Assembly: GCF_003730295.1 (NCBI RefSeq)
Contig: NZ_QTSZ01000047.1
Location: 124,001 to 188,000, forward strand
Length of the DNA stretch: 64,000 nt
Reading direction: 5' to 3'
Source: Ornithinibacillus gellani
GTDB lineage: Bacteria; Bacillota; Bacilli; Bacillales; Amphibacillaceae
Shown: piece after piece, positions 17,324 through 25,269 of the stretch
How positions within the stretch are numbered: the first letter of the stretch is position 1
Layout: every line of letters starts with the position of its first letter
Translations under genes and position numbers: made by a program
The notes under the pieces: generated by a model
The model's database searches: none
Told to the model about the DNA's origin: nothing
Seen by the model: only the letters and a program-made list of their open reading frames with translations

Positions 17324-18901
17324 ATGACAACTTGGTTAATGGTTATTATTATCATTTTATTAGTTGCCATTTTGATTGTACCGATTTATTTTTTACTCAG
17401 AATCTATTTCAAAGATGTGAATCAACAGCAGCATTCCATTTTACGAAATTACCCGGTATTGGGAAAAGTACGCTATATTCTTGAAAAAGCAGGGCCAGAA
17501 TTACGACAATATTTGTTTGAAAACGATAATGAAGGAAAACCGTTCAATCGACGTGAATTTCAGTTTGTGTACATAGCAGCAAAGTACAATAGTCGCATGA
17601 TTGGTTATGGATCAGATCGGGATTTTGAAAAAGCGAATTATTATATCGTCAATGATATGTTTCCTAAACAGGATACAGAAATGAAGGTTGCGCAAACACC
17701 GCTTATTGATACGCAGCTGTATCAAATTGACAATGAAAAATTATTCAGTCGAAAAGAGCATCGGGAATCGAATCAAATCAAACCTTATTATTTAACAGAT
17801 GATGAGGCAATCGTTCTCGGAAAGGACACGGTAGCGAATCCATTTGTCATCAAGGGGTTGATTGGTCAGTCTGCAATGAGCTTTGGTGCGCTCGGAGATC
17901 ATGCGATTACAGCCCTATCCAAAGGGCTTGGTATGGCCGGTGGAACTTGGATGAATACGGGAGAAGGTAGTATTTCTCCTTATCATTTAAAGGGAAATGT
18001 GGATTTAATCATGCAGATAAGTTCAGGTTTATTTGGTGTTCGTACAGCAGATGGTGCGTTTTCTTGGGAGTTATTTAAAGAAAAAAGTGACATGGAGCAA
18101 GTGAAGGCTTTTGAATTAAAAATCGCGCAAGGAGCAAAACAACGAGGTGGACATGTTGAAGCGAATAAGGTAACGGAAGAAATTGCTGAAATTCGTAAAA
18201 TTGAACCATGGAAAACCATTAATAGTCCCAATCGTTTTCAGGAGTTTACCGATACAACCGGCATGCTTCAATTTGTTGAAAAAATGCGTGAGGTTGGTGG
18301 CAAGCCAGTTGGAATCAAAATAGTTGTCGGTAGTGAAAAACAGTTTGAAAAAGTGGCACAAACGATGCAAGCACTCGACATTGTCCCGGATTTTATTACA
18401 GTCGATGGTGGAGAAGGCGGGACAGGGGCAACGTATTATGAGCTGGCAAACTCGGTTGGCTTACCGACCTTTGCTGCATTACCAATGGTCGATGACATGT
18501 TAAAAAAATATAATTTACGCAACCGGACAAAGATTATTGCTTCTGGGAAACTGTTGACCCCAGACCGTATTGTGATGGCCTTGGCTCTAGGTGCTGATTT
18601 AATTAATATCGCAAGAGGATTTATGATGAGTGTCGGTTGTATTATGGCACAAACCTGCCATACGAATACTTGCCCTGCTGGTGTGACGACAACCGATCCG
18701 AAGCTGCAAAAGGGATTAAGCATTGAAGAGAAAAAATATCGTGTTTGCAATTATTTGGTGGCGCTTCGCGGGGGGATATTTGACATGGCTGCTGTTGCCG
18801 GAATCGATTCTCCTACTAAGTTTACACGAGAACATATTGTGTATAAAGATTATTTTCACGCGCTAAGGGATACAGTTCCGGATTTGGAATCTACGATGTA
18901 A
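17324..18901 (+). CDS. yerD: FMN-binding glutamate-synthase-like protein (YerD)
   Basis: A 525-residue protein, the same length as I recall for B. subtilis YerD. One N-terminal transmembrane helix (about residues 3-25) anchors a domain homologous to the FMN/synthase domain of glutamate synthase: GQSAMSFGALG, TVDGGEGGTGATY and the 3Fe-4S cysteines in CIMAQTCHTNTCPAGV are visible. The glutamine amidotransferase domain is missing, so it is not a complete GOGAT; the true reaction is unknown. ATG 17324 follows AAGGAGGGGG. Position directly behind oxidase subunit III suggests co-transcription and perhaps a redox link (inference). Confidence 0.87.
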   Translation: MTTWLMVIIIILLVAILIVPIYFLLRIYFKDVNQQQHSILRNYPVLGKVRYILEKAGPELRQYLFENDNEGKPFNRREFQFVYIAAKYNSRMIGYGSDRDFEKANYYIVNDMFPKQDTEMKVAQTPLIDTQLYQIDNEKLFSRKEHRESNQIKPYYLTDDEAIVLGKDTVANPFVIKGLIGQSAMSFGALGDHAITALSKGLGMAGGTWMNTGEGSISPYHLKGNVDLIMQISSGLFGVRTADGAFSWELFKEKSDMEQVKAFELKIAQGAKQRGGHVEANKVTEEIAEIRKIEPWKTINSPNRFQEFTDTTGMLQFVEKMREVGGKPVGIKIVVGSEKQFEKVAQTMQALDIVPDFITVDGGEGGTGATYYELANSVGLPTFAALPMVDDMLKKYNLRNRTKIIASGKLLTPDRIVMALALGADLINIARGFMMSVGCIMAQTCHTNTCPAGVTTTDPKLQKGLSIEEKKYRVCNYLVALRGGIFDMAAVAGIDSPTKFTREHIVYKDYFHALRDTVPDLESTM

Positions 18902-18968
18902 TGTCCATGAAACGTATTTGTAAACTGGACTCAGACTAACATACATTTATTGCATGCTTTCCAAGTTT

Positions 18969-18997
18969 TTGAAATATTCATTGAAATCGTGTAGAAT
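18969..18997 (+). promoter_or_regulatory. Sigma-A promoter of the 43-aa gene
   Basis: TTGAAA at 18969-18974 and TAGAAT at 18992-18997 with 17 bp spacing. It lies 51 bp before the TTG start at 19048 and supports expression of that small gene and possibly the following GlsB-type gene. Confidence 0.6.
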
Positions 18998-19047
18998 AAT
19001 CGTTACAATGAAAGAAAAAGTGTGAACGGTCAGGGGGAAGCCGCGCA

Positions 19048-19179
19048 TTGAAAAGCTATAAACACCTTCAAGTTACAGTAGAACGTAAACTAGGGAGAAA
19101 ATTACTTGAAAAAGAGGTCGCCTTTTTGCAGTGGCTATTTCACAGTCACGTAAAAGAATCCAAGGAACAAAGCCATTAA
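19048..19179 (+). CDS. Unrecognised small basic protein, 43 aa
   Basis: TTG at 19048 has AGGGGGA 9 bp upstream, a good promoter further upstream, and a 43-codon frame ending in TAA at 19177. The product is basic and amphipathic: KSYKHLQVTVERKLGRKL followed by a hydrophobic LEKEVAFLQWLFHSHV and a charged tail. It ends 30 bp before the next start, so it may be co-transcribed with the GlsB-type membrane protein. No family recognised. Confidence 0.55.
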   Translation: MKSYKHLQVTVERKLGRKLLEKEVAFLQWLFHSHVKESKEQSH

Positions 19180-19209
19180 CGGAGCTTGATGGAAGGAGGA
19201 AATAACAGT

Positions 19210-19464
19210 ATGCTGTTTCTGTTATATTTGATTGTTGCACTTGTCGTCGGAGCTGTAATTGCAGCCATATTTCGCTTCAAGGTTCCAGGAGGGCTGCCCG
19301 GTGCAATCATAGCGGGCTTACTCGGTGCTTGGATGGGAGACGTACTTATTCGCCAGCTTGGCCCAAAAATTGGCGGCTACTATGTACTACCAGCAGCACT
19401 CGGTGCATTCATCGTCGCTTTAATCATTGCATTATTAGGAAAAAGAGCAAACATACAACGATAA
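19210..19464 (+). CDS. GlsB/YeaQ/YmgE family small membrane protein
   Basis: An 84-residue protein with three hydrophobic helices and glycine-rich turns (PGGLPGAIIAGLLGAWMGD), typical of the 'transglycosylase-associated' GlsB/YeaQ/YmgE family. The family is often stress-induced, and no enzymatic role is proven. ATG 19210 has AAGGAGG 10 bp upstream; a longer frame from 19186 would include that ribosome site and is unlikely. Confidence 0.85.
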   Translation: MLFLLYLIVALVVGAVIAAIFRFKVPGGLPGAIIAGLLGAWMGDVLIRQLGPKIGGYYVLPAALGAFIVALIIALLGKRANIQR

Positions 19465-19469
19465 TATGA

Positions 19470-19506
19470 AAGGTACTGGACGATTGTCGATCCGGTACTT
19501 TTTTAT
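19470..19506 (+). terminator. Intrinsic terminator after the GlsB-type gene
   Basis: AAGGTACTGGA pairs with TCCGGTACTT (G-T pair included) and is followed by TTTTTTATT. Confidence 0.78.
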
Positions 19507-19524
19507 TGCACATTCACATGGGAC

Positions 19525-19882
19525 ATGCGATTTAAAGTATGTGACATTCATTTTTTTGTGAATTGGAGTAAGTTAAACTAAGTTAAACTGTATTTAAGTT
19601 ACGTGACATCGCAAATTTTCCAAATTGGAGTAAGATAAACCGTCTTTAAGTTACGTGACATCGCAAATTTTCCAAATTGGAGTAAGATAAACCGTCTTTA
19701 AGTTACGTGACATCGCAAATTTTCCAAATTGGAGTAAGTTAAACTGTATTTAAGTTACGCGACATCGTGATTTTTCCAAATTGGAGTAAGATAAACCGTC
19801 TTTAAGTTACGTGACATCGCAAATTTTCCAAATTGGAGTAAGATAAACTGTCTTTAAGTTACGTGACATCGCATTTTTCGCA
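19525..19882 (+). repeat. 52-bp tandem repeat array A (six units plus a degenerate half unit)
   Basis: Units begin with AATTGGAGTAAG at 19561, 19623, 19675, 19727, 19779 and 19831. Spacing is exactly 52 bp except the first, which is 62 bp because AGTTAAACTA is duplicated. A decayed half unit is seen from about 19525. Each unit holds an imperfect dyad: GTAAG(A/T)TAAAC opposite TTTAAGTTAC. No coding potential. The array lies between the GlsB-type gene and ywdI and shares its unit with array B at 46661-47045. The rest of the 19465-20003 gap holds nothing else I can identify. Confidence 0.92.
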
Positions 19883-20003
19883 AAATGATATCAGTTAAAC
19901 TTGTTTATGAAATTTCATTTGCTGTTCATTCTTCTCTTGCGGTGATATGCCTGAAAAATGGTATACTGGATAAAGCAAATAAAGAATGATAGAGGTGATG
20001 GAC

Positions 20004-20306
20004 GTGGGAGTTGCGAATGAGCGGTTATTAAAAAAGATGCAGCGGGAGCTTGAACGGGCGAGTGCACAGCAAAAATCAGGTGGTAATTGGCGCCGTCATA
20101 TTGAGCGTGTGCATTTATTAAGTGAACTGCTGCTGGAAGAGGAGCCTGAAAATACATCCCCATCAGCTTCTGCATCAGGGATTTCTGAAGCAGAAATGAA
20201 AGCCATGCTTGGTGAGGGGAATCAAACTGCTTCATCAAGCTCTAAAAAGCAAAGCCTGTTGGATGACGATGATGATGTAAATGGAGATTCCATTTTTGAT
20301 TTTTAA
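20004..20306 (+). CDS. ywdI: YwdI family protein
   Basis: A soluble protein of about 100 residues: a helical N terminus (ANERLLKKMQRELERA), a low-complexity Ser/Ala-rich middle and an acidic C terminus ending DDDDDVNGDSIFDF. It corresponds to B. subtilis YwdI by sequence pattern and by position next to ywdK. Function unknown. GTG 20004 is preferred because GAGGTGAT lies 6 bp upstream; ATG 19986 and 19998 lack spacing. Confidence 0.72.
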   Translation: MGVANERLLKKMQRELERASAQQKSGGNWRRHIERVHLLSELLLEEEPENTSPSASASGISEAEMKAMLGEGNQTASSSSKKQSLLDDDDDVNGDSIFDF

Positions 20307-20337
20307 TTAGATGATATGTTTGGAGGTCGTAATCAGC

Positions 20338-20706
20338 ATGAAGATATTTTTAATACTTGGGATTATCAATGGATTTTTGGCAGTGGCATTGGGGGCGTTT
20401 GGAGCACATGGTTTAGAAGGGAAGCTTTCCGAAAAGTCATTGGCCATTTGGGAAAAAGCGGTGCATTATCAAATGTTCCATACGACAGCATTGCTAGTAA
20501 CAGGATTATTATTAGCAAAAATTCAACAAACGAGTGCAGTTTGGGCAGGCTGGATGTTTTTTGTGGGGATTTTATTATTTTCTGGCAGTCTGTACCTCTA
20601 CTCGACTACAGGGACCAAGCTGCTTGCGATGATTACGCCGTTTGGTGGAGTTGCTTTCCTTGTTGGTTGGGTATTACTTGGCTATGCTGTGGTGAAGCAT
20701 TTATAA
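20338..20706 (+). CDS. ywdK: DUF423 membrane protein YwdK
   Basis: A 122-residue protein with four hydrophobic helices. The N terminus MKIFLILGIINGFLAVALGAFGAHGL and the segment WEKAVHYQMFHTTALL are the DUF423 family signature. Biochemical function is unknown. ATG 20338 has GGAGGT about 10 bp upstream. It follows ywdI by 31 bp, the same pair as in B. subtilis, so they are likely co-transcribed. Its stop overlaps the 3' end of the convergent small membrane protein gene. Confidence 0.88.
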   Translation: MKIFLILGIINGFLAVALGAFGAHGLEGKLSEKSLAIWEKAVHYQMFHTTALLVTGLLLAKIQQTSAVWAGWMFFVGILLFSGSLYLYSTTGTKLLAMITPFGGVAFLVGWVLLGYAVVKHL

Positions 20707-20952
20707 TCGTAAAAGCAAACAGGTTGCTATGATAAAAAGCAGAACGGCGCGTGTCAGTTGTTTGGCAGCATGAGCGCTTTGTTTAGCATAAGTGGCCAGC
20801 ATGCTATCACAAACAAGACTGAAAACGAGCAGATATAAGGTGAAGAGGAACAGTAAGGCATATCCTTTTAAAAGGGCAAAAAGACTAACCAGGATTGCTA
20901 AGATGATGGCAGCTAATTCACCGCGGATTAATTTTTCAAATGGATGCTTCAT
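20701..20952 (-). CDS. Small membrane protein of unknown function, 83 aa
   Basis: Starts at 20952 (ATG with AAGTGGTGAT upstream on the minus strand) and reads MKHPFEKLIRGELAAIILAI. It has three hydrophobic segments with short polar links and no recognised motif. A longer frame from 21045 would start in a hairpin region and is unlikely. It lies downstream of cwlJ-gerQ on the same strand but is separated from them by a hairpin. The frame's last bases overlap ywdK by 6 bp. Confidence 0.6.
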   Translation of the reverse strand: MKHPFEKLIRGELAAIILAILVSLFALLKGYALLFLFTLYLLVFSLVCDSMLATYAKQSAHAAKQLTRAVLLFIIATCLLLRL

Positions 20953-20978
20953 GGAATCACCACTTATCAATTGAAATG

Positions 20979-21036
20979 AACAAGGATGGAGTTGCTCAAG
21001 CTGTGTAGAAACGCTTATGCATCCATCCTTGTTTTT
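20979..21036 (-). terminator. Hairpin, possible terminator of cwlJ-gerQ
   Basis: ACAAGGATGGA pairs with TCCATCCTTGT over a loop of about 23 nt. The T run is better on the plus strand than on the minus strand, so its efficiency for gerQ is uncertain. Confidence 0.45.
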
Positions 21037-21075
21037 GTGTATCATCTGATGATGGGTTAATGGTTCGGGAAATGA

Positions 21076-21516
21076 TTATCTTGTCTGGGTAGTAGAGAGC
21101 TGGCCAGCGAACGGGCTGGTGTACGTATAATTAATTTGTTCGTCGAAGGTCACATAATCTAAGTAAATCATCAACAGCAATAGCCACTTTCCTGTTTTTG
21201 TTTCTTGTAAAATAATATGATCTCTCCCGGCGCCCTCAATGGTACCTGTAAAGACCTTTTGCTGCTGCCCTTCAAAAGTCATATAAACATGGGCAGGCTT
21301 TCCGCGATTTAACCGTAAAATATTTTCAATATAAGACTGTTCCATTGGAAGCATTTCTGACCCAGACGATGGATTGGATTGATTTTGCTGTTGTTGGGGA
21401 TTGAATTGTCGGTAATATGGTGCAGGATAATATGCTGGCGTGGCTGCTGGATAATAGTAAGGATAGGTTGGATAGGCACCTGCTTGTGGTCCGAATTGCT
21501 CCTGTTGTTTACTCAT
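21076..21516 (-). CDS. gerQ: Spore coat protein GerQ
   Basis: A 146-residue coat protein needed for CwlJ localisation and cross-linked by transglutaminase in B. subtilis. It has a Gln/Tyr/Pro-rich N-terminal half (YPTYPYYYPAATPAYYPAPY) and a conserved C-terminal domain (SYIENILRLNRGKPAHVYMTFEG, then RDHIILQETKTGKWLLLLMIYLDYVTFDE). ATG 21516 follows AAGGAGG at 7 bp. It lies 32 bp after cwlJ, forming the cwlJ-gerQ operon known from the B. cereus group. Confidence 0.9.
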   Translation of the reverse strand: MSKQQEQFGPQAGAYPTYPYYYPAATPAYYPAPYYRQFNPQQQQNQSNPSSGSEMLPMEQSYIENILRLNRGKPAHVYMTFEGQQQKVFTGTIEGAGRDHIILQETKTGKWLLLLMIYLDYVTFDEQINYTYTSPFAGQLSTTQTR

Positions 21517-21548
21517 CGTAAAACCTCCTTCATGATGTGTGTCAAACG

Positions 21549-21971
21549 TTAATAAACAAGGGGACAATCACTTTCAGTAGGGATGTAGAAGCAGTGCGAT
21601 TTAAAACGGCCACTATTCCATTGATCGAACCATTGCGGCGGGCATTCCGCTGCTGGCATAAAAAACCATAATGCATTTGTTGCTGGATGGAATCTTTCAC
21701 CTCGTAAAACCCGTTCGGCAAGCCTGATTTCGTTATCTCTTGCTCGCTGATAGAAGTATCCTTTTTGGGTGGCTTCAAAACCGCCTGGATTCTGAAACAC
21801 CATATCATCGATGGAACGAATCTGCTTAAAATCAAGGCAATTTGATTTCACTCGGTTTACACCGACATTTCCTACCATCAGCATGCCAAGATTGCCTTCC
21901 CCCTCTGCTTCAGCACGCATAAGCCTGGCAAGCAATTCAGTGCCTTTTTGTGTGGTAGGGATTACTGCCAT
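21549..21971 (-). CDS. cwlJ: Spore cortex-lytic hydrolase CwlJ
   Basis: A 140-residue hydrolase_2 family enzyme that degrades cortex peptidoglycan at germination, activated by Ca-dipicolinate. The sequence is typical from LLARLMRAEAEGEGNLGMLMVGNVGVNR (with the catalytic Glu) to the C-terminal FKSHCFYIPTESDCP. There is no signal peptide, as expected for a coat-deposited protein. ATG 21971 has a GAGGTG ribosome site. A weak sigma-E-like -10 (CATACATA, minus strand, 22017-22024) lies upstream, but no good -35 was seen. Confidence 0.93.
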   Translation of the reverse strand: MAVIPTTQKGTELLARLMRAEAEGEGNLGMLMVGNVGVNRVKSNCLDFKQIRSIDDMVFQNPGGFEATQKGYFYQRARDNEIRLAERVLRGERFHPATNALWFFMPAAECPPQWFDQWNSGRFKSHCFYIPTESDCPLVY

Positions 21972-22045
21972 CTAAACAAACACCTCACTTTTGTTTGATC
22001 ATGTCCGCTATTAATATGTATGTAACGGAAAGGAATGGTATGCCT

Positions 22046-22080
22046 ATAAAAAAAGGACCTCCCATATGGAAGATCCTTTG
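22046..22080 (-). terminator. Intrinsic terminator of hemQ
   Basis: On the minus strand AAAGGATCTTCC pairs with GGGAGGTCCTTT around ATAT, followed by a T run (22046-22056 on this strand). Confidence 0.78.
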
Positions 22081-22105
22081 TTCACTCGGATAAAAGAAGT
22101 ACAAA

Positions 22106-22855
22106 TTATACGCTTAAGTAGTCAGTAAGATGCTCTTTTGCTAAGTAATTACCAACGAAAAATGCACCAAATTCGCCATATCTTGCACTTACTTCATCAT
22201 AGCGCATTTCATAGACAATTTTTTTCAATTGCAGGACGTCATGAGCAAATAAAGTTACGCCCCATTCCCAGTCATCAAAGCCGATAGAACCAGTAATGAC
22301 CTGTTTCACCTTACCCGCATATTTTCGTCCAGTTTTACTATGTTCATATAGAAGCTTTCCTCTTACTCCTTTTTCCAAGGTATACCAGTTATCATCGCCT
22401 TCGCGTCGTCTATCCATTGGGTAAAAGGACATATGGTTCCATTTTGGCAGAATTGGCTTCAGACGTTCCTGTGTTTCAGGTAATGTTTCCGGGTCAACGC
22501 CATCTTTTTGAGGTCGATATTTGGAAAGTTCAACAACTGATACATACGAATAGGCTGGAATAAGGAAGTCAGCTAAACGCGTTTTATTAAAAGCTGTTTC
22601 TAAATCAGTTAACTCTTCCATGGTGGGACGAAGGAACATAAACATTAAATCTGCTTTTTGTCCCACCACTTGATACATAACCTGGCTTCCCAGTTTATCA
22701 TCTTCGACTTGCTCCCATTCGGATAGGAGTGCTTCGAATTCTTTTACAGCTTGCGCTCGTTCCTCCTGTGATACCTGCTTCCAGGAAGCCCAATCCATGG
22801 TGCGCAAATCATGCAAAGAATACCAGCCATCCATTGTTTCTACTGCTTCAACCAT
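22106..22855 (-). CDS. hemQ: Coproheme decarboxylase HemQ (ChdC)
   Basis: A 249-residue chlorite-dismutase-like enzyme that converts coproheme III to protoheme in the Gram-positive heme pathway. The catalytic Tyr lies in [11 protein letters not shown] and the proximal heme His in [17 protein letters not shown]. The C-terminal [32 protein letters not shown] is highly conserved. ATG 22855 follows GAAGGAGAG. It is divergent from pta, the same arrangement as ywfI-pta in B. subtilis. Confidence 0.95.
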   Translation of the reverse strand: MVEAVETMDGWYSLHDLRTMDWASWKQVSQEERAQAVKEFEALLSEWEQVEDDKLGSQVMYQVVGQKADLMFMFLRPTMEELTDLETAFNKTRLADFLIPAYSYVSVVELSKYRPQKDGVDPETLPETQERLKPILPKWNHMSFYPMDRRREGDDNWYTLEKGVRGKLLYEHSKTGRKYAGKVKQVITGSIGFDDWEWGVTLFAHDVLQLKKIVYEMRYDEVSARYGEFGAFFVGNYLAKEHLTDYLSV

Positions 22856-23123
22856 ATGTGATCTCTCCTTCTTAATAATATTCGGACATGTTTTTACTAT
22901 ATCATAAGTGGGGAATAGTATTCAGTAGCTATAAAAATGCAACTATATACCGATAATATGGAAGGTGATGGGGTTTTCCCTGTTTTTCGGTTGAAAACAC
23001 CTAAAATATTGTCAACAGATTGTCAAAGTTATCGGCTGTGACAAGAGAATATTCACGAAAAAAGGATTATGATGGTTATAGTGACATGTATAGTCAACCT
23101 AAAAAGATTTGGAGGTAATTGAA

Positions 23124-24095
23124 TTGGATAATTTATTTCAACATCTTGAACGTAAAATAAAAGGCACTGGAAAATCCATCGTGTTTCCAGAAGCTTTGGA
23201 TGACAGGATATTAACAGCAGCAAGCCAGTTGGGGGCTGCAGGGGTTTTGGAGCCCATCTTAATCGGGAATGTGCAGACCGTTCGCGGCCGTGCGAAGGAG
23301 CTGCAAATTGATATTGGTTCCTGTAAAATTATCGATCCAGAACAATATCCAGAATTTGATGTCTTGGTGGAGGCTTTCGTAGAGCGTCGCAATGGCAAGG
23401 CGACAGAGGAGCAAGCACGAGCCATTTTACTGGATCCAACCTATTTTGGAACGATGCTTGTATATATGAATCAGGCAGATGGACTTGTAAGTGGAGCAGT
23501 TAATTCAACTGCAGATACGGTTCGACCTGCATTGCAAATTATTAAAACAAAACCAGGTATTAAAAAAACATCAGGTGTCTTTATTATGGTGCGGGATGAA
23601 GAGAAGTATATTTTCGGTGATTGTGCCATTAATATTGCGCCAAGTAGTGAAGATCTTGCGGAAATTGCTGTCGCAAGTGCGCAAACAGCTAAATTATTTG
23701 ATATTGATCCAAGCGTCGCTCTGCTTAGTTTTTCAACGAAGGGATCTGCTGTATCACCGGAAACAGAACGTGTAGTGGAAGCACTGCAACTGGCAAAAGA
23801 CAAGGATCCTGCCTTAACGATTGATGGCGAGTTTCAATTTGATGCAGCATTTGTTCCAAGTGTCGCTGCTAAGAAAGCGCCAGATGCTATCCTGCAAGGG
23901 GATGCTAATGTATTTGTATTCCCAAGTCTTGAAGCAGGTAATATTGGTTATAAAATTGCACAACGTCTTGGTGGCTTCGAAGCGATTGGGCCAATCTTAC
24001 AAGGGCTTCATAAGCCGGTTAATGATTTGTCCCGTGGCTGTCAAACAGATGATGTCTATAAATTGGCATTGATTACTGCCGCACAGGCAAAATAA
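23124..24095 (+). CDS. pta: Phosphate acetyltransferase
   Basis: A 323-residue enzyme, the B. subtilis length, that interconverts acetyl-CoA and acetyl phosphate in overflow metabolism. Conserved blocks include KSIVFPEALDDRILTAA, DGLVSGAVNSTADTVRPALQIIKT and FVFPSLEAGNIGYKIAQRLGG. TTG 23124 is chosen because GGAGGT lies 7 bp upstream; a TTG at 23109 overlaps that site. In B. subtilis pta is CcpA-activated; I could not place a convincing cre box in the 270-bp upstream gap, which otherwise holds only a modest hairpin near 22965-23005. Confidence 0.95.
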   Translation: MDNLFQHLERKIKGTGKSIVFPEALDDRILTAASQLGAAGVLEPILIGNVQTVRGRAKELQIDIGSCKIIDPEQYPEFDVLVEAFVERRNGKATEEQARAILLDPTYFGTMLVYMNQADGLVSGAVNSTADTVRPALQIIKTKPGIKKTSGVFIMVRDEEKYIFGDCAINIAPSSEDLAEIAVASAQTAKLFDIDPSVALLSFSTKGSAVSPETERVVEALQLAKDKDPALTIDGEFQFDAAFVPSVAAKKAPDAILQGDANVFVFPSLEAGNIGYKIAQRLGGFEAIGPILQGLHKPVNDLSRGCQTDDVYKLALITAAQAK

Positions 24096-24135
24096 GGTGA
24101 AAGCCAGTTAATCGGTGATAAAGTAATGACATACG

Positions 24136-24180
24136 AAAGGCAGGTTGGCATTTGAACGATAGGAGCCAACCTGCCTTTTC
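24136..24180. terminator. Terminator between pta and lipL
   Basis: AAAGGCAGGTTGGC pairs with GCCAACCTGCCTTTT across a loop of about 16 nt. It is symmetrical enough to serve convergent pta and lipL. Confidence 0.85.
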
Positions 24181-24226
24181 ATAATCAGGTGCGTCAACAA
24201 GACGATAGGTCTATGAACAGATTCAC

Positions 24227-25084
24227 TTATTGCTGTAGTTTCGCAATCTTTTCATTTCTCTTCCGCATTTGTTCATATCGTTTTTCAAATACAGCTAACT
24301 CATCACTAGATAAATCCTTCGTAAATATCACATCGTTACTGAGTTGTTTTAGAGCTGTCGCTGCCCGTAGCTTCATATCTTCAACAGTAAGTGTCATGCC
24401 GAGTAATTCGCTGAGCGATGCCATTTTTGCTGGAATGACGGTAGGATATTCAAATTTCGTTTCTGCTTGATTCCAGGCAATATCATAAAATTCCTTTACG
24501 CGGATTGCACGCTGTTGTGCATTGCCTTCCACATCTAAATAAATTTGAATTGCTGCGCCTTGTTTCACTCGTCGCTGGGAAATGCCTGCAAATTTTCTCC
24601 CGCCAATACTTAAATCATAATCACCAGGGCAATAGGAACCAACAATTTCGTATGCCTCAATTGCATCTGTTACATCAGCTAACATGAATTGAACAAATCG
24701 TACCATTGCTTCATAGCAATCATGAATAGAAATATGCTTCACATCTGGTAGGATCAGCGAAATGTTTAAGACACCTTTATCTAGTGCAACCGCTAAGCCG
24801 CCAGAGTTACGAATGATGACATGGTAGTTCTGTTGTGCAAGCATTTGTACACCTTGTTCAAGATATGGCAGTCTACCGTCTGGGATTCCAAGTACAATTG
24901 TGTTCGGGTGCACCCATAAACGAACTGTCGGTAGGGAATTGCCATCACTAACAGCTGTTGTAATGGCATCATCAATCGCAAAGGATGATATAGCTGTATT
25001 GGCTTTGTCAGCAATTTGTTGTTCATTTGAATGGTCCATAAAGCGAAAAGTGGGATGTGTAATGATGTCCTGCCAATTTTTCAT
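24227..25084 (-). CDS. lipL: Octanoyl-[GcvH]:protein N-octanoyltransferase LipL
   Basis: A 285-residue amidotransferase of the biotin/lipoate ligase fold, which moves octanoyl groups from GcvH to E2 subunits of dehydrogenase complexes. The catalytic Cys is in GSYCPGDYDLSIGGRKFAGISQRR, the block that separates LipL/LipM from LplA ligases. The NSGGLAVALDKGVLNISLIL motif is also present. ATG 25084 follows AAGGAGA. Position beside pta matches B. subtilis ywfL, which supports the LipL call over LipM. Confidence 0.9.
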   Translation of the reverse strand: MKNWQDIITHPTFRFMDHSNEQQIADKANTAISSFAIDDAITTAVSDGNSLPTVRLWVHPNTIVLGIPDGRLPYLEQGVQMLAQQNYHVIIRNSGGLAVALDKGVLNISLILPDVKHISIHDCYEAMVRFVQFMLADVTDAIEAYEIVGSYCPGDYDLSIGGRKFAGISQRRVKQGAAIQIYLDVEGNAQQRAIRVKEFYDIAWNQAETKFEYPTVIPAKMASLSELLGMTLTVEDMKLRAATALKQLSNDVIFTKDLSSDELAVFEKRYEQMRKRNEKIAKLQQ

Positions 25085-25269
25085 AAAAATTCTCCTTATA
25101 AGATAAAAAGTAGCTGTTGAATAGCTGATTCATTGCATGCTTGTGCTGCTTTCATAATTATTTTCAAAAAATAATAAGAAATCTAACGTATAGCTGCCCC
25201 TTTTTTCCTGTGGCATTCTCCTATATAATATACTATATCAAAGACGGAAATTAGAAATGGGTGGGGAGT

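Noticed and set aside
19525-19882. CRISPR array
   Set aside because: The whole 52-bp period is conserved, there are no variable spacers, and no cas genes occur in the window.
20316-20732. 138-codon ORF overlapping ywdK in another frame
   Set aside because: ywdK in the other frame has clear family similarity and a proper ribosome site.
22980-23110. cre box upstream of pta
   Set aside because: Several partial matches around TGAAAACACC, none with the central CG of the consensus.
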